NCBI GenBank assembly: GCA_029261815.1
Contig: JAJDAQ010000012.1
Coordinates: 1-46,967 of the forward strand
From: Deltaproteobacteria bacterium
Lineage (GTDB): Bacteria > Myxococcota_A > UBA9160 > UBA6930
Reading direction: 5' to 3'
DNA: 46,967 nucleotides
Shown here piece by piece: positions 33,162 through 41,707 of the stretch; the stretch's first letter is position 1; every line of letters starts with the position of its first letter. The translations under genes were made by a program, and so were the position numbers. The notes beneath the pieces were generated by a model. That model searched no databases. It saw nothing but the letters and a program-made list of their open reading frames with translations, and had not been told where the DNA came from.

Positions 33162-34891
33162 ACTTTGACTGTGTGATTCGGGGCGGCACCGTCGTCGATG
33201 GGACCGGTCTGGCTCGTCGCCGCGCCGATGTCGGGATTCGGGGCGGAAAGATCGCGGTCGTCGGCCATGTCGAGGGGAAACTGGGCGACGCACGCGTGAT
33301 CGACGCCGATGGTTGCATCGTCGCGCCCGGAATCGTCGATGTGCATACCCATTACGACCCGCAGCTGACCTTCGACCCGTACGCGACATCCTCCTGCTAC
33401 CACGGCGTGACGACGACCCTCGCTGGGAACTGCGGCTTCTCGATTGCGCCCGTGGTCCCGGACGGCCGCGACTACTTGAAGGCGATGTTCGCGAAGGTGG
33501 AGGGGATGGCACCGGCCGCCCTCGACGGCGTGGTCTGGGACTTCGAGACGTTCCCCGAGTACCTGCAAGCGCGACGTGGGAAGCTCGGCGTGAACCTTTC
33601 TTGTTATGTCGGTCATTCGACGCTTCGGCGGTTCGTGATGGGCAAGGAGGGGTCCGAGCGCGAGGCGACCGAGGATGAGATCGATCGCATGCGGCATCTT
33701 GTTCGGGAAGCGGTCGAGGCCGGAGCCGCTGGTTTCTCGTCTTCCGACGTGCCGACGCAGGTGGATGGCGACGACCGTCCGATCGCCAGTCGATTCGCTG
33801 CGAAGGAAGAACTCATCGCACTGGTCGAGGAGGCCGGGCGCGCGGGCGCCGGAAGCATCGCCTACCTGCCCGAGAGCGTGATCGGTGGGCTCGACAGTAC
33901 GGATGAAGCGCTACTCGTCGAACTCGGCAAGCGTAGTCGGGTCCCCATCGTGATCCAGGGCGTCGGCGGCCGCGACAAGGTCGACGCGCCGACGGCAGGC
34001 TGGGAGCAGGCGAAGGCATTCCTCGATGGCGCGGCCGAGCAGGGCGCAGCGATCTTCTCCCTGCTGCGAACCCACCCCTTCGATCGCCCGATCGACTTCG
34101 AAGAAGGGTGCCCGCTCTACGCCGGCGTTTTCTCGTGGGCAGCGCTGATGGGACTCTCGCACGACGAGAAGATCGCGAAGTTGCGCGACCCTGCGGTGCG
34201 CAACGAGATGCGTCATGCGGTGGAGAATCCAAACCGCGACCCCAACGCCGGGTCGACGCTCCCGCCGCCGCATTGGGATGTGACCTTCGTCGACGAGGTG
34301 ACCGACGCAAGACATGAACCCTTGCTGCGCCGAACCATCGCCGAGATCGCGGCCGAACGTGGCGTCGCTCCCGCGGACGCGATGCTTGACCTCGCGCTCG
34401 CAGAGGACCTGCGGATCAAGTTCCGGTGGGAGAACCGGACGCCCGTTTGGGCCGATGCCGTCCAGGAGAGCATGAAGCACCCGTCGATGTTGATGGGCAT
34501 CTCCGACGGCGGCGCGCACCTGGACCGCGACGATGGGAGCGACTGGTCGAGCTACTACCTGCGCAACTGGGTGATCGACCAGGGCGAGTGGACATTGGAA
34601 GAGGGCATCCGTCAGCTCACCCAGGTGCCCGCGGCCATGGCCGGGTTCATCGACCGCGGCATGCTCCTGCCCGGCTACGCGGCGGACCTGATGATCTTTG
34701 ATCCGACGACGGTGGGGCCGGGGACCAAGCGTCGGGTCGCCGACTTCCCAAATGGCCAGGAGCGCTTCAGCGCCCGCCCGCGCGGCTTCGTTGCCACCAT
34801 CGTGAACGGCGAGCCCATCGTGCAAGACGGCGAACTCACGTCCGCGTTGCCCGGACACGTGCTGCGCCCCTTCTCAGCGGGAGGTGCCTAG
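33158..34891 (+). CDS. N-acyl-D-amino-acid deacylase / D-aminoacylase-type amidohydrolase
   Basis: 577 residues. The first domain 'IRGGTVVDGTGLARRRADVGIRGGKIA' and the last ('GYAADLMIFDPTTVG', 'IVNGEPIVQDG') form the beta-sandwich of dihydroorotase-like amidohydrolases. The metal site is 'DVHTHYDPQLTFDP' (H-x-H), 'GVTTTLAGNCGFSIAP' with the Cys seen in D-aminoacylase, 'YVGHSTLR' and the late 'ISDGGAHLDRDD' Asp. It hydrolyses an amide bond, perhaps an N-acylated amino acid or cyclic amide. Second gene of the MarR cluster; another 577-residue relative is at 41708. Confidence 0.9.
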   Translation: MNFDCVIRGGTVVDGTGLARRRADVGIRGGKIAVVGHVEGKLGDARVIDADGCIVAPGIVDVHTHYDPQLTFDPYATSSCYHGVTTTLAGNCGFSIAPVVPDGRDYLKAMFAKVEGMAPAALDGVVWDFETFPEYLQARRGKLGVNLSCYVGHSTLRRFVMGKEGSEREATEDEIDRMRHLVREAVEAGAAGFSSSDVPTQVDGDDRPIASRFAAKEELIALVEEAGRAGAGSIAYLPESVIGGLDSTDEALLVELGKRSRVPIVIQGVGGRDKVDAPTAGWEQAKAFLDGAAEQGAAIFSLLRTHPFDRPIDFEEGCPLYAGVFSWAALMGLSHDEKIAKLRDPAVRNEMRHAVENPNRDPNAGSTLPPPHWDVTFVDEVTDARHEPLLRRTIAEIAAERGVAPADAMLDLALAEDLRIKFRWENRTPVWADAVQESMKHPSMLMGISDGGAHLDRDDGSDWSSYYLRNWVIDQGEWTLEEGIRQLTQVPAAMAGFIDRGMLLPGYAADLMIFDPTTVGPGTKRRVADFPNGQERFSARPRGFVATIVNGEPIVQDGELTSALPGHVLRPFSAGGA

Positions 34892-34892
34892 C

Positions 34893-35990
34893 ATGGGACG
34901 CTTCGGTTTTCCCGTCATCGACGCGGATGGACACGGCGGTGAGCCGCGGGGCTGGCGGCGCCGGATTCCGGATGTGCATCTATCCCAGATGAAGGCCTAC
35001 GTGGCTTCGATGCGCGCGAAGTACACCAACCTTCCGGGTGGGGGTCAGCGCGCCGATGCGGACGCCGCTCTCGGGGGCGACGATGAGCTCGAGTTCGATA
35101 CCGCGATCCGTCCCGGGATGATCGACCCTGCACCGCGGCTCGTGGACATGGATGAGGAGGGCATCGATATCGCGGTGCTCTTTCCGCCCGGTTCCGGGGA
35201 GGAGTGGGCCCTCGGCGATCCTGACTTCGCGGCTGCGCTCTGTCGGACCCTGAATGATGCGCGCGCCGAGTACGTCGCGTATGCGCCCGATCGTCTCAAG
35301 GCCGTGGCCAAGCTTCCGATGATCGATCCGGAACGTGCAGCGGAAGAACTCGAGCGCTGCGTGTCCGAGCACGGCTTCGTCGGAATGGTCACGGCCACGC
35401 ACATCCAGGAGCGGAACCTCGACGATCCCGCTTTCGACATCGTCTGGCGCACTGCCGAACGGCTCGGGGTTGCTGTGTGCACGCACGGCGGCGGGCAAGC
35501 GCCCGGTCAAGTGCCGTTCGGAATCGAGCGGTTCTCGACGCGACTCGGTGTCCACGCGTTGACCCACCCGCTCGGGGCGATGCAGACGGTCTTCAATTTC
35601 ACGGTCGGCGGAGTGCTGGCGCGGTTCCCGCGACTCCGCGTGGGCTTCATGGAGGCCGGCGTGGGTTGGCTGCCCTTCTGGCTCGACCGCCTCGACGAGC
35701 ACTGGGAACTGATGCCGGATCAGGCGCCGGAGATTGATCGGCCCCCGTCCAGCTATTTCGCGGGCCGGTGCTTCCTGACAACCGAGCCCGAGGAGAAGAC
35801 GCTTCCGTTCGTGCAGCAAGCCGTTGGCGAAGATGTCGTCTGCTATTCGTCGGACTATTGCCATTGGGACTGCGCCTTCCCCGACTCGGTCAAGATCCTG
35901 GCCGAGAGGGACGACGTCTTGCCCGCGACGAGGCAAGCGCTCTTCGCCGGGAATGCGGCGCGGCTCTTCGATCTCGAGATTCCGTCGTGA
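34893..35990 (+). CDS. Amidohydrolase_2 family protein (ACMSD-like TIM barrel), copy 1
   Basis: 365 residues. 'VIDADGHGGEP' is a variant of the opening metal motif, where the first His of H-x-H is not present; the rest 'VCTHGGGQAPG', 'GVHALTHPLGAM' and 'CYSSDYCHWDC' (catalytic Asp) keep the family pattern. Members act as hydrolases, decarboxylases or hydratases, often of aromatic acids or ring-fission products. Start ATG 34893 has GGGAGG 8 bases upstream, just after the deacylase stop. The TauD start overlaps its stop (GTGA), so the genes are translationally coupled. Reaction uncertain. Confidence 0.88.
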   Translation: MGRFGFPVIDADGHGGEPRGWRRRIPDVHLSQMKAYVASMRAKYTNLPGGGQRADADAALGGDDELEFDTAIRPGMIDPAPRLVDMDEEGIDIAVLFPPGSGEEWALGDPDFAAALCRTLNDARAEYVAYAPDRLKAVAKLPMIDPERAAEELERCVSEHGFVGMVTATHIQERNLDDPAFDIVWRTAERLGVAVCTHGGGQAPGQVPFGIERFSTRLGVHALTHPLGAMQTVFNFTVGGVLARFPRLRVGFMEAGVGWLPFWLDRLDEHWELMPDQAPEIDRPPSSYFAGRCFLTTEPEEKTLPFVQQAVGEDVVCYSSDYCHWDCAFPDSVKILAERDDVLPATRQALFAGNAARLFDLEIPS

Positions 35991-36811
35991 GCCTGTCGCT
36001 GAAGCGCGTGACCGCCGCGGTCGGTGCCGAAGTCGTCGGTGTCGATCTTCGCAAGACGCTGACCGAGGCAGAACGCGATGTGTTGCTGGCGGCCGTCGTC
36101 GAGCACGGAGTCCTCTTCTTTCGTGACCAGCCGCTGACCAGCGACGAACAACTCGGCTTTGCGCGGCAGATGGGTCCGATCCAGGTGCCGGCGTTCGCGC
36201 CCAAGTACAGCGACAACCCCGAGCTGGTGGTCCTCGACCAGGTCTCTCCGAAGGGGGAGGGCGCCGACAACTGGCACAGCGACAACACGTTCATGCCGGA
36301 ACCGCCGATGGGCTCGATCCTGAAGGCCGTCGAGCTGCCCGACGTGGGCGGGGACACCTGCTTCGCGAACATGTGCGCCGCGTACGATGCGTTGTCTGCA
36401 CCGATCCGCGTACTCATCGATGGCCTGCAGGCGGTCCACGACATCACGAAGCCGCTGCAGAAAGCGATCGCGGCCGGCCACAGCAATGCGAACCTGGCCG
36501 AACTCCAGGAGAAGTGGCCGCCGGTGAGTCACCCGGTCGCTCGGACGCACCCGGTGACCGGCCGGAAGGCGCTCTTCGTGAATGGAAACTCGACGACCCG
36601 GATCTCGGGTCTCAGCGAACGCGAGAACGAAGCACTCCTGCCGCTATTGCTCGACCACGTGCGCGACCCGGCATTCCAGTGTCGTTTCCAATGGGATACG
36701 AACTCGATCGCCTTCTGGGACAACCGTGTGGTCCAGCACTACGCAGTTCCCGATTACGACACCCGGCGCGTGATGCACCGGGTCACCCTCGACGGAGATC
36801 GCCCCCAATGA
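35987..36811 (+). CDS. TauD/TfdA-family Fe(II)/2-oxoglutarate dioxygenase
   Basis: 274 residues. Iron ligands H97-S-D99 in 'NWHSDNTFMPEPP' and His251 in 'DNRVVQHYAVPDY', with 'RRVMHRVTLDGD' supplying the 2-oxoglutarate Arg (R265). 'EHGVLFFRDQPL' and 'ALFVNGNSTTRISGL' are family marks. Such enzymes hydroxylate and so open or cleave C-N, C-O or C-S bonds (taurine, 2,4-D). GTG start coupled to copy-1 amidohydrolase, stop coupled (ATGA) to the cupin. In context, oxidative attack on the substrate is likely. Confidence 0.92.
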   Translation: MSLSLKRVTAAVGAEVVGVDLRKTLTEAERDVLLAAVVEHGVLFFRDQPLTSDEQLGFARQMGPIQVPAFAPKYSDNPELVVLDQVSPKGEGADNWHSDNTFMPEPPMGSILKAVELPDVGGDTCFANMCAAYDALSAPIRVLIDGLQAVHDITKPLQKAIAAGHSNANLAELQEKWPPVSHPVARTHPVTGRKALFVNGNSTTRISGLSERENEALLPLLLDHVRDPAFQCRFQWDTNSIAFWDNRVVQHYAVPDYDTRRVMHRVTLDGDRPQ

Positions 36812-37278
36812 GCGAAGATTCGAAGCCGCCCGAAGTCCGATTCCGACACGCCGACGAGGAGAAGTGGCAGGAGGTGCGCGCCGTCGAGATCGACGGGCGT
36901 CGTGCCGTGGTCCGTGAGAAGTGGCTCGACTTCACGCCGGGCTTCCTGTCGTTGGTGGCGGAATGGGACCCGGGCATGATGATCCACAAGCATGGCCACA
37001 ACTCCGACCATGTCGTGTACGTGATGAAAGGCGAGATGATGTGTGGCGAAGTCCGCTGCACGACCGGAATGCACATCACGCTCGAGCAAGGCGAGTCGTT
37101 CGGTCCGTTCATCGCGGGCCCGGAGGGCGTGACCCTGTTCGAGGTGATGATGGGCGACCCGCGTTCGTGGGCCGCCGACACCGACGGTTTCGATCGCCTG
37201 CTCGAGGACAAGAAGGCCAAACGCCTCCCGAACCCACCGATCGATCTCCCCGATTGGATCGAAGATACGCGCAACTAG
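36808..37278 (+). CDS. Cupin-domain protein
   Basis: 156 residues, one cupin barrel. The metal motif starts 'MMIHKHGHNSDHVVYVMKGEMMCGE', giving H-x-H and later Glu/His ligands, with 'QGESFGPFIAGPEGVTLFEVMMG' as the second motif, where the usual His is not evident. It may be a small dioxygenase, isomerase or sensor. Start overlaps the TauD stop. It belongs to the same transcript as its neighbours. Function open. Confidence 0.85.
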   Translation: MSEDSKPPEVRFRHADEEKWQEVRAVEIDGRRAVVREKWLDFTPGFLSLVAEWDPGMMIHKHGHNSDHVVYVMKGEMMCGEVRCTTGMHITLEQGESFGPFIAGPEGVTLFEVMMGDPRSWAADTDGFDRLLEDKKAKRLPNPPIDLPDWIEDTRN

Positions 37279-37296
37279 CGCGCGAGGACGAAGTTC

Positions 37297-38460
37297 ATGC
37301 GAAACGGATTCAAGATCTTCGACGCCGATGCCCATGTCGTCGAGCCCAAGAACCTCTGGGAACGCTTCCTCGACAAGCGCTACCAGCACCGGGTGTCGTG
37401 GAAGCAGCCCTTCGAGGGGATGGATCGCTTCCGCCCCGCCACGGTGGACGGCCGCTACACGCAGAGCCACAAGACGTTGTACGGCAACCAGCAGGAGGCC
37501 GTCCGTTGGACGACGGAGGCCATGGTGGCCAAGTACGGCGAAGTCGTGAACAAGGGATTCGACGGCGCCAGCGTCGCAGAGAGCATGAAGATCGAGGGCG
37601 TCGACCTGATGGTGCTCTATGGCCCGGGCTACGACATGTGGGTCGAGGGCATCGACCCGGATCTCCAGGCTGGGATGGCGCGTGCGTACAACCGTTGGGC
37701 CGAAGAGATGCGCGAGACCTCGGGCGGGCGCGTGCTCGCGGCGGCTCCGGTTCCGCTGAATGACATCACACGAGCGGTCGAAGAGGTGCGCGTCGCCTAC
37801 GAAGAGTTCGGCATCCGCTGCTTCTGGGCGCGCCCGAATCCGTTCAATGGTCGTACGCTAGGCGACCGTTACTTCGACCCGCTGTGGGAGATCCTCCAGG
37901 ATCTCGACGTTCCCTTTGCGACCCACGAATTCATGGGCCTCGTCGGGCCTTCGGCCGGAAGCGACCGCTTCTCGAGCTTCGTCGAGTGGCACAGCTGCGT
38001 TCACCAGATGGAGGCGCAGATGGCGATGCTCGCCATGATCGTGAACGGGGTCTATGAGCGATTCCCGCGGCTGCGCGTGGCCTACATGGAAGCCGGCTCC
38101 GCCTGGCTGCCGTCGTGGCTCCATCGCATAGAGGAGCACGTCGAGCTGGCGGGCTGGCTGGAAACGCCCGAATGCACCAAGGAGCCGATGGAGTACTTCC
38201 AGCGCAACTGCTGGATTACAACGGAGTGTGACGAGGAGCTCGTGTACCACGTCATCGAAGAGATGGGCGACAAGCGCATCTTGTTCGAGACCGACTACCC
38301 GCACCCGGATTCAAAGTATCCGCGCGCGGTGGAGACGTTCCTCGGGCAGGAGCGCCTCTCGGAAGAGAACAAACGCAATATCCTGTGGGACAACGCGCTC
38401 GATTTCTACCGGTTCCCCGAATCCATGCTGCCCGAGCGCTACGAAGAAGCTGGTGGTTGA
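37297..38460 (+). CDS. Amidohydrolase_2 family protein, copy 2
   Basis: 387 residues. 'FKIFDADAHVVEPKNLWERF' is the family start; 'VPFATHEFMGLVG', 'LRVAYMEAGSAWLPSWLHRIEEH' and 'ILFETDYPHPDSKYP' carry the His and terminal Asp. The long insertion around residues 40-90 sets it apart from copy 1. Decarboxylase, hydratase or C-C hydrolase activity is plausible. It follows the cupin by 18 bases and precedes the ligase gene closely. Confidence 0.88.
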   Translation: MRNGFKIFDADAHVVEPKNLWERFLDKRYQHRVSWKQPFEGMDRFRPATVDGRYTQSHKTLYGNQQEAVRWTTEAMVAKYGEVVNKGFDGASVAESMKIEGVDLMVLYGPGYDMWVEGIDPDLQAGMARAYNRWAEEMRETSGGRVLAAAPVPLNDITRAVEEVRVAYEEFGIRCFWARPNPFNGRTLGDRYFDPLWEILQDLDVPFATHEFMGLVGPSAGSDRFSSFVEWHSCVHQMEAQMAMLAMIVNGVYERFPRLRVAYMEAGSAWLPSWLHRIEEHVELAGWLETPECTKEPMEYFQRNCWITTECDEELVYHVIEEMGDKRILFETDYPHPDSKYPRAVETFLGQERLSEENKRNILWDNALDFYRFPESMLPERYEEAGG

Positions 38461-38467
38461 GGCCCTG

Positions 38468-39844
38468 ATGCGCCGTCCGTTCGAAGTCGTCGACCACGAT
38501 GCGCTGATGGCGCGCCACCAGCCGCCGCCGGAGTATTTCGAGGGCGACTGGTTGGCGAAGCCCGAAGACATCGAACGCCGACAGCTCGCGGCCCTGAAGG
38601 ATCGTGCGCAGCGCGCCTATCAGGTGCCGTTCTTCCGCAAGCGATGGGATGCCGCCGGGTTCCACCCCGACCAGCTCCAGTCCCTCGCAGACCTGTCGGC
38701 TGCTCCGGCCTACAAGGTGGACGACCTTCGCGCGAGCGTGGAGGCGTCGCCGCCGCTCGGGGACTACCAGGGGGCTTCTCTCGACGGCGTGCTCGAGGAG
38801 CCGCTTCGCATCTTCATGTCCGGCGCGACCACGGGTGCGCCACGCCCGACGCTCTATACCCAATGGGACCGGGAAGCGGGCGCGATCCTGATGGCACGGG
38901 CTCTATACCTCCAGGGCGTTCGGCCAGGAGACGTCGTTGTGAACGCCTGGGCGTACTCCACGCACAACGGCGCGTTCGCATTCGACGAAGCGCTTCACAA
39001 GTGGCTGAACTGTACGGTGCTCACGACTGGAACCGGGACGGTCACCAGCAGTCGACGTCAGGTCGAGCTCGCGCACCAGTACCAGGCCACCGCAATCTTG
39101 ACGACGGGTGACTATCTCCTCCATCTCGCCGAGGTCGCGAAGGAGATGGGTCTCGACCCGAAAGTGGACCTCAACCTGAAGGCACTTCCCAATATCGGCG
39201 ACAGTGCGGTGCTCGAGGCGGCCTTCGGGATCCCGAACTATCAATCCTACGGCTTCCACGAAGTGCAATGGGTGTCGGTCGAGTGTCCAGAGCGGCAGGG
39301 ACTCCATATCTACGAAGATGCCTTCGTTGTGGAGATCGTCGATCCGGAGACCGGCAAGCCGGTTCTCGAAGGTGAGCCCGGATGCATCTGCATCACGGAG
39401 ACCTACAAGACCGGCAGCCCGCAGTTCCGGTACAACATCCAGGATCTCTCGGTGCTGTACCCGCGAGAGCAATGCGCGTGCGGAAGTTGGCTGCGTCGCA
39501 TGGGGCCGTTCGCCGGCCGTGCGGACAACATGGTGAAGCTGCGAGGTGTGAACGTCTGGCCCGAGGCGATCGGAGAGATCGCACTCGACGATCCGCGACT
39601 CGATCACGACTACTTCGTTCGCGCGACGCGGGAGGGTAAGCGCGACGAGATGACCGTGCACCTGACGACGCCCGCGGACCCGGCCGATTGGCAAGGGATC
39701 GCCGGAGCCGCAGAGTCCCGACTGAAGGAGCGCCTGGGCGTGCGCATCGGCGCTGAAGTAGCGGCCTCGGGTTCTCTCGACGCCTGGACCGAGATCCATA
39801 CGTCTCCGAAGCCCAAACGCTTCCGCGACGAAAGGGAGGGTTAG
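38468..39844 (+). CDS. PaaK-like acyl-CoA ligase (phenylacetate-CoA ligase family)
   Basis: 458 residues. 'YQVPFFRKRWDAAGFHPDQLQSLADL' is the PaaK N-terminus, the ATP-binding loop is 'IFMSGATTGAPRPTLYT', the AMP-binding 'YGFHEVQWVS' and 'CACGSWLRRMGPFAGRADNMVKLRGVNVWP' (with the family Cys/Gly hinge), and a C-terminal 'PKPKRFRDE' in place of the catalytic Lys segment. It activates an aromatic or related acid to its CoA thioester. A start at 38453 (GTG) is an alternative overlapping the previous gene. Its place in the cluster suggests the last cytosolic activation step before beta-oxidation. Confidence 0.88.
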   Translation: MRRPFEVVDHDALMARHQPPPEYFEGDWLAKPEDIERRQLAALKDRAQRAYQVPFFRKRWDAAGFHPDQLQSLADLSAAPAYKVDDLRASVEASPPLGDYQGASLDGVLEEPLRIFMSGATTGAPRPTLYTQWDREAGAILMARALYLQGVRPGDVVVNAWAYSTHNGAFAFDEALHKWLNCTVLTTGTGTVTSSRRQVELAHQYQATAILTTGDYLLHLAEVAKEMGLDPKVDLNLKALPNIGDSAVLEAAFGIPNYQSYGFHEVQWVSVECPERQGLHIYEDAFVVEIVDPETGKPVLEGEPGCICITETYKTGSPQFRYNIQDLSVLYPREQCACGSWLRRMGPFAGRADNMVKLRGVNVWPEAIGEIALDDPRLDHDYFVRATREGKRDEMTVHLTTPADPADWQGIAGAAESRLKERLGVRIGAEVAASGSLDAWTEIHTSPKPKRFRDEREG

Positions 39845-39846
39845 TC

Positions 39847-40698
39847 GTGGGCACCATCGACTACTGGTGCAACGGCTTCACGCCGGACCGCCGCTCTCTG
39901 TGGTCGGGCGCCATCGCGGCACAGGAACTCCCGCTGAAGGTTCGCACCGCTGAAGACGACAGTTTCGCGGAGCCTGCAGAGATGGTCTCGCGCATGGACG
40001 CCCTCGGGATCGATACCCTCGTGCTGCCGTGCTCCGAGGTCCCGGAGGGTGCCGACCCGCTTGCCTATGAACGTTATGCCACCGCGCCCGCGATGCTCCA
40101 GAAGCTCGCGGCCGACCATCCCGGCCGCTTCGCCGGCCTCGCGACGATCGACCCGACGCTGGGGGCCGCGGGTCTCGCAGCCGCACGGGCGGCGATTGCG
40201 TCGGGCCCGATCGTGGGCCTCCATCTGCACACGCACAGTTTTGATCGCGCGCTCGACCATCGTGATCTCTATCCGTTCTACACCGTCGCGGCCGAGAACG
40301 AGCTCCCCGTCGTCGTGCAAGCGGGGGCCTCGGGCGGGCGAATGGCCAGCGAATGCGGGCGCCCGATCGGGATTGATCGCCCAGCACTCTATTTCGAGAA
40401 CACGCGCTTCGTGTTGTCGCATACCGGCTGGCCGTGGGTCGATGAAGCGATCGCCATGGCGCAGAAGCACCACAATGTCTTCCTCGGAACGGCTGCGTTT
40501 CCGCCGCACCACTGGTCGGACGCACTCGTGCGGTTCATCGGTGGGGCCGGCCGCGGGAAATCACTGTTCGGCACGAGCTTTCCGGTCGTCGGCCACCGCC
40601 ACGCGCTCAGTCGGCTCGACGCCATCGGCCTCGATAGCGACGCCCGTCACGCACTTCTCGAGGGGGCGGCGCGCCGCGTCTTCCCGACCCTCGGCTGA
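39847..40698 (+). CDS. Amidohydrolase_2 family protein, copy 3, apparently lacking metal ligands
   Basis: 283 residues, short for the family. The opening is 'IDYWCNGFTPD' where H-x-H should be, and the terminal metal Asp region reads 'LFGTSFPVVGH' where 'SDYPH' is expected. The internal His-rich parts ('LHLHTHSFDRAL', 'LSHTGWPWVDE') and the TIM-barrel strands remain. It may be metal-independent, or non-catalytic and a partner of copy 1 or 2. GTG start, 2 bases after the ligase stop. Fold assignment firm, catalysis uncertain. Confidence 0.8.
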   Translation: MGTIDYWCNGFTPDRRSLWSGAIAAQELPLKVRTAEDDSFAEPAEMVSRMDALGIDTLVLPCSEVPEGADPLAYERYATAPAMLQKLAADHPGRFAGLATIDPTLGAAGLAAARAAIASGPIVGLHLHTHSFDRALDHRDLYPFYTVAAENELPVVVQAGASGGRMASECGRPIGIDRPALYFENTRFVLSHTGWPWVDEAIAMAQKHHNVFLGTAAFPPHHWSDALVRFIGGAGRGKSLFGTSFPVVGHRHALSRLDAIGLDSDARHALLEGAARRVFPTLG

Positions 40699-40719
40699 CC
40701 CAGCCTTCAGGAGGCCTCC

Positions 40720-41232
40720 ATGCCTGGAACCGTCTATACCGTCCCTCCGATTCCGCCGGACCCGGCGCACACGACCTACGTCGACGCGGGATCTCTTCGG
40801 ATCGGCGTCGAATGGCGCCTGCTCGATGACGCGGAGCTTGCAGCGAACTACGAAGGCGCCGCTATGGACGAGATCCAGGCGAACCTGAAGACACCGACAG
40901 TCGAAGACAACGGCGTCTCGATTCACGTCGTCGCGGCTGACGACGGTCACGAGTACCTGCGCTTCGATTGCTTTCGCGATGGGCCGCATTACCACTACAT
41001 CGAACCCTCTGGCGAGAAGCAGACCATCGTCGACTTCGATCCTGTCGCATTGGGCGAGATGTTGCCTTGGACGCTTCTACAGCTTCGCGAGCGCCTCGCG
41101 CCGATGCTGACGTACTCGGGGGGCGCGGCACTCGCTGGCACGCTGGATACGGCCGCGATCACGCAAGCACTTGAAGAAGTCGAACGCCTGGCCCACGAGG
41201 CCGAAGCCGCGCTCGCTGCGCAGGGGAAATAG
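40720..41232 (+). CDS. Conserved hypothetical protein of the MarR cluster
   Basis: 170 residues, acidic, soluble. 'HEYLRFDCFRDGPHYHYIEP' (about 72-91) contains a possible metal-binding H-Y-H; the last about 60 residues are helical and Ala/Glu rich ('AITQALEEVERLAHEAEAALAAQGK'), likely coiled-coil. I do not recognise a family. AGGAGG 5 bases before the ATG and a 2-base gap to the following cupin show it is a regular operon member. A binding or adaptor role is only inferred. Confidence 0.7.
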   Translation: MPGTVYTVPPIPPDPAHTTYVDAGSLRIGVEWRLLDDAELAANYEGAAMDEIQANLKTPTVEDNGVSIHVVAADDGHEYLRFDCFRDGPHYHYIEPSGEKQTIVDFDPVALGEMLPWTLLQLRERLAPMLTYSGGAALAGTLDTAAITQALEEVERLAHEAEAALAAQGK

Positions 41233-41234
41233 CC

Positions 41235-41633
41235 ATGTCGAAACCGCCCTCGATCTTCACCTGGGACGCCCTCGATTGGGACGACCCGTTGTCGTCGCTG
41301 CCTGCCGACAAACAGCCGCCGAAGGAACTCGTCGAGAAAGCCCGCGGAAAGAAGGGCGCGAAACGCAAGCGGATCGTTCGCGGCGAGGGCGGATTCTTCA
41401 TGAACCGCTCGATGATGGCGCCCGGATTCCGGGTCCCGATGCACCAGCACGATCACGACGAGTTGATCGTGGTGGTGAGCGGCAGCTGCGAGTTCGACGA
41501 CGACTTTGGTTCGCTGGACGTCGGTGACAGCATCGTGATCCACGCGAACACCCGATACGGCTTCACTTGCGGTCCGGAGGGGATGGACTTCCTGACGATC
41601 CGCATGGGCGAGGCCAAGGTCACCCTGGACTGA
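41235..41633 (+). CDS. Cupin-domain protein, second of the cluster
   Basis: 132 residues. Basic N-terminus, then a single cupin barrel: 'FRVPMHQHDHDELIVVVSGSCEFDD' (His-x-His with further His/Glu) and 'VGDSIVIHANTRYGFTCGPEGMDFLTI' with the second-motif His. Unlike the cupin at 36808, both motifs carry metal-type His. It could be a dioxygenase or epimerase. It is the last gene before a 74-base gap with two palindromes. Confidence 0.85.
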   Translation: MSKPPSIFTWDALDWDDPLSSLPADKQPPKELVEKARGKKGAKRKRIVRGEGGFFMNRSMMAPGFRVPMHQHDHDELIVVVSGSCEFDDDFGSLDVGDSIVIHANTRYGFTCGPEGMDFLTIRMGEAKVTLD

Positions 41634-41640
41634 TTCTGTA

Positions 41641-41658
41641 CACTGACGTCCGCCAGTG
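41641..41658. promoter_or_regulatory. Palindromic operator candidate upstream of second deacylase
   Basis: CACTG (41641-41645) and CAGTG (41654-41658) with further pairing CG/CG inside give 7 of 8 matching positions around a 2-base centre. It resembles the ACTGAC-type TetR site at 13318 in part (CACTGAC), which may be chance. It could mark an internal promoter. Confidence 0.3.
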
Positions 41659-41666
41659 AGTTGAAT

Positions 41667-41691
41667 CGCCGCCCTTTCCGGAGGGACGGCG
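41667..41691 (+). other. GC-rich hairpin before second deacylase
   Basis: CGCCGCCCT pairs with AGGGACGGCG with one bulged base, loop TTCCGG. No T-tract follows, so a terminator is doubtful; an attenuator or message-stabilising structure is possible. The ATG at 41708 follows after GGAG. Confidence 0.35.
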
Positions 41692-41707
41692 CGCCCAGGA
41701 GTGGACC

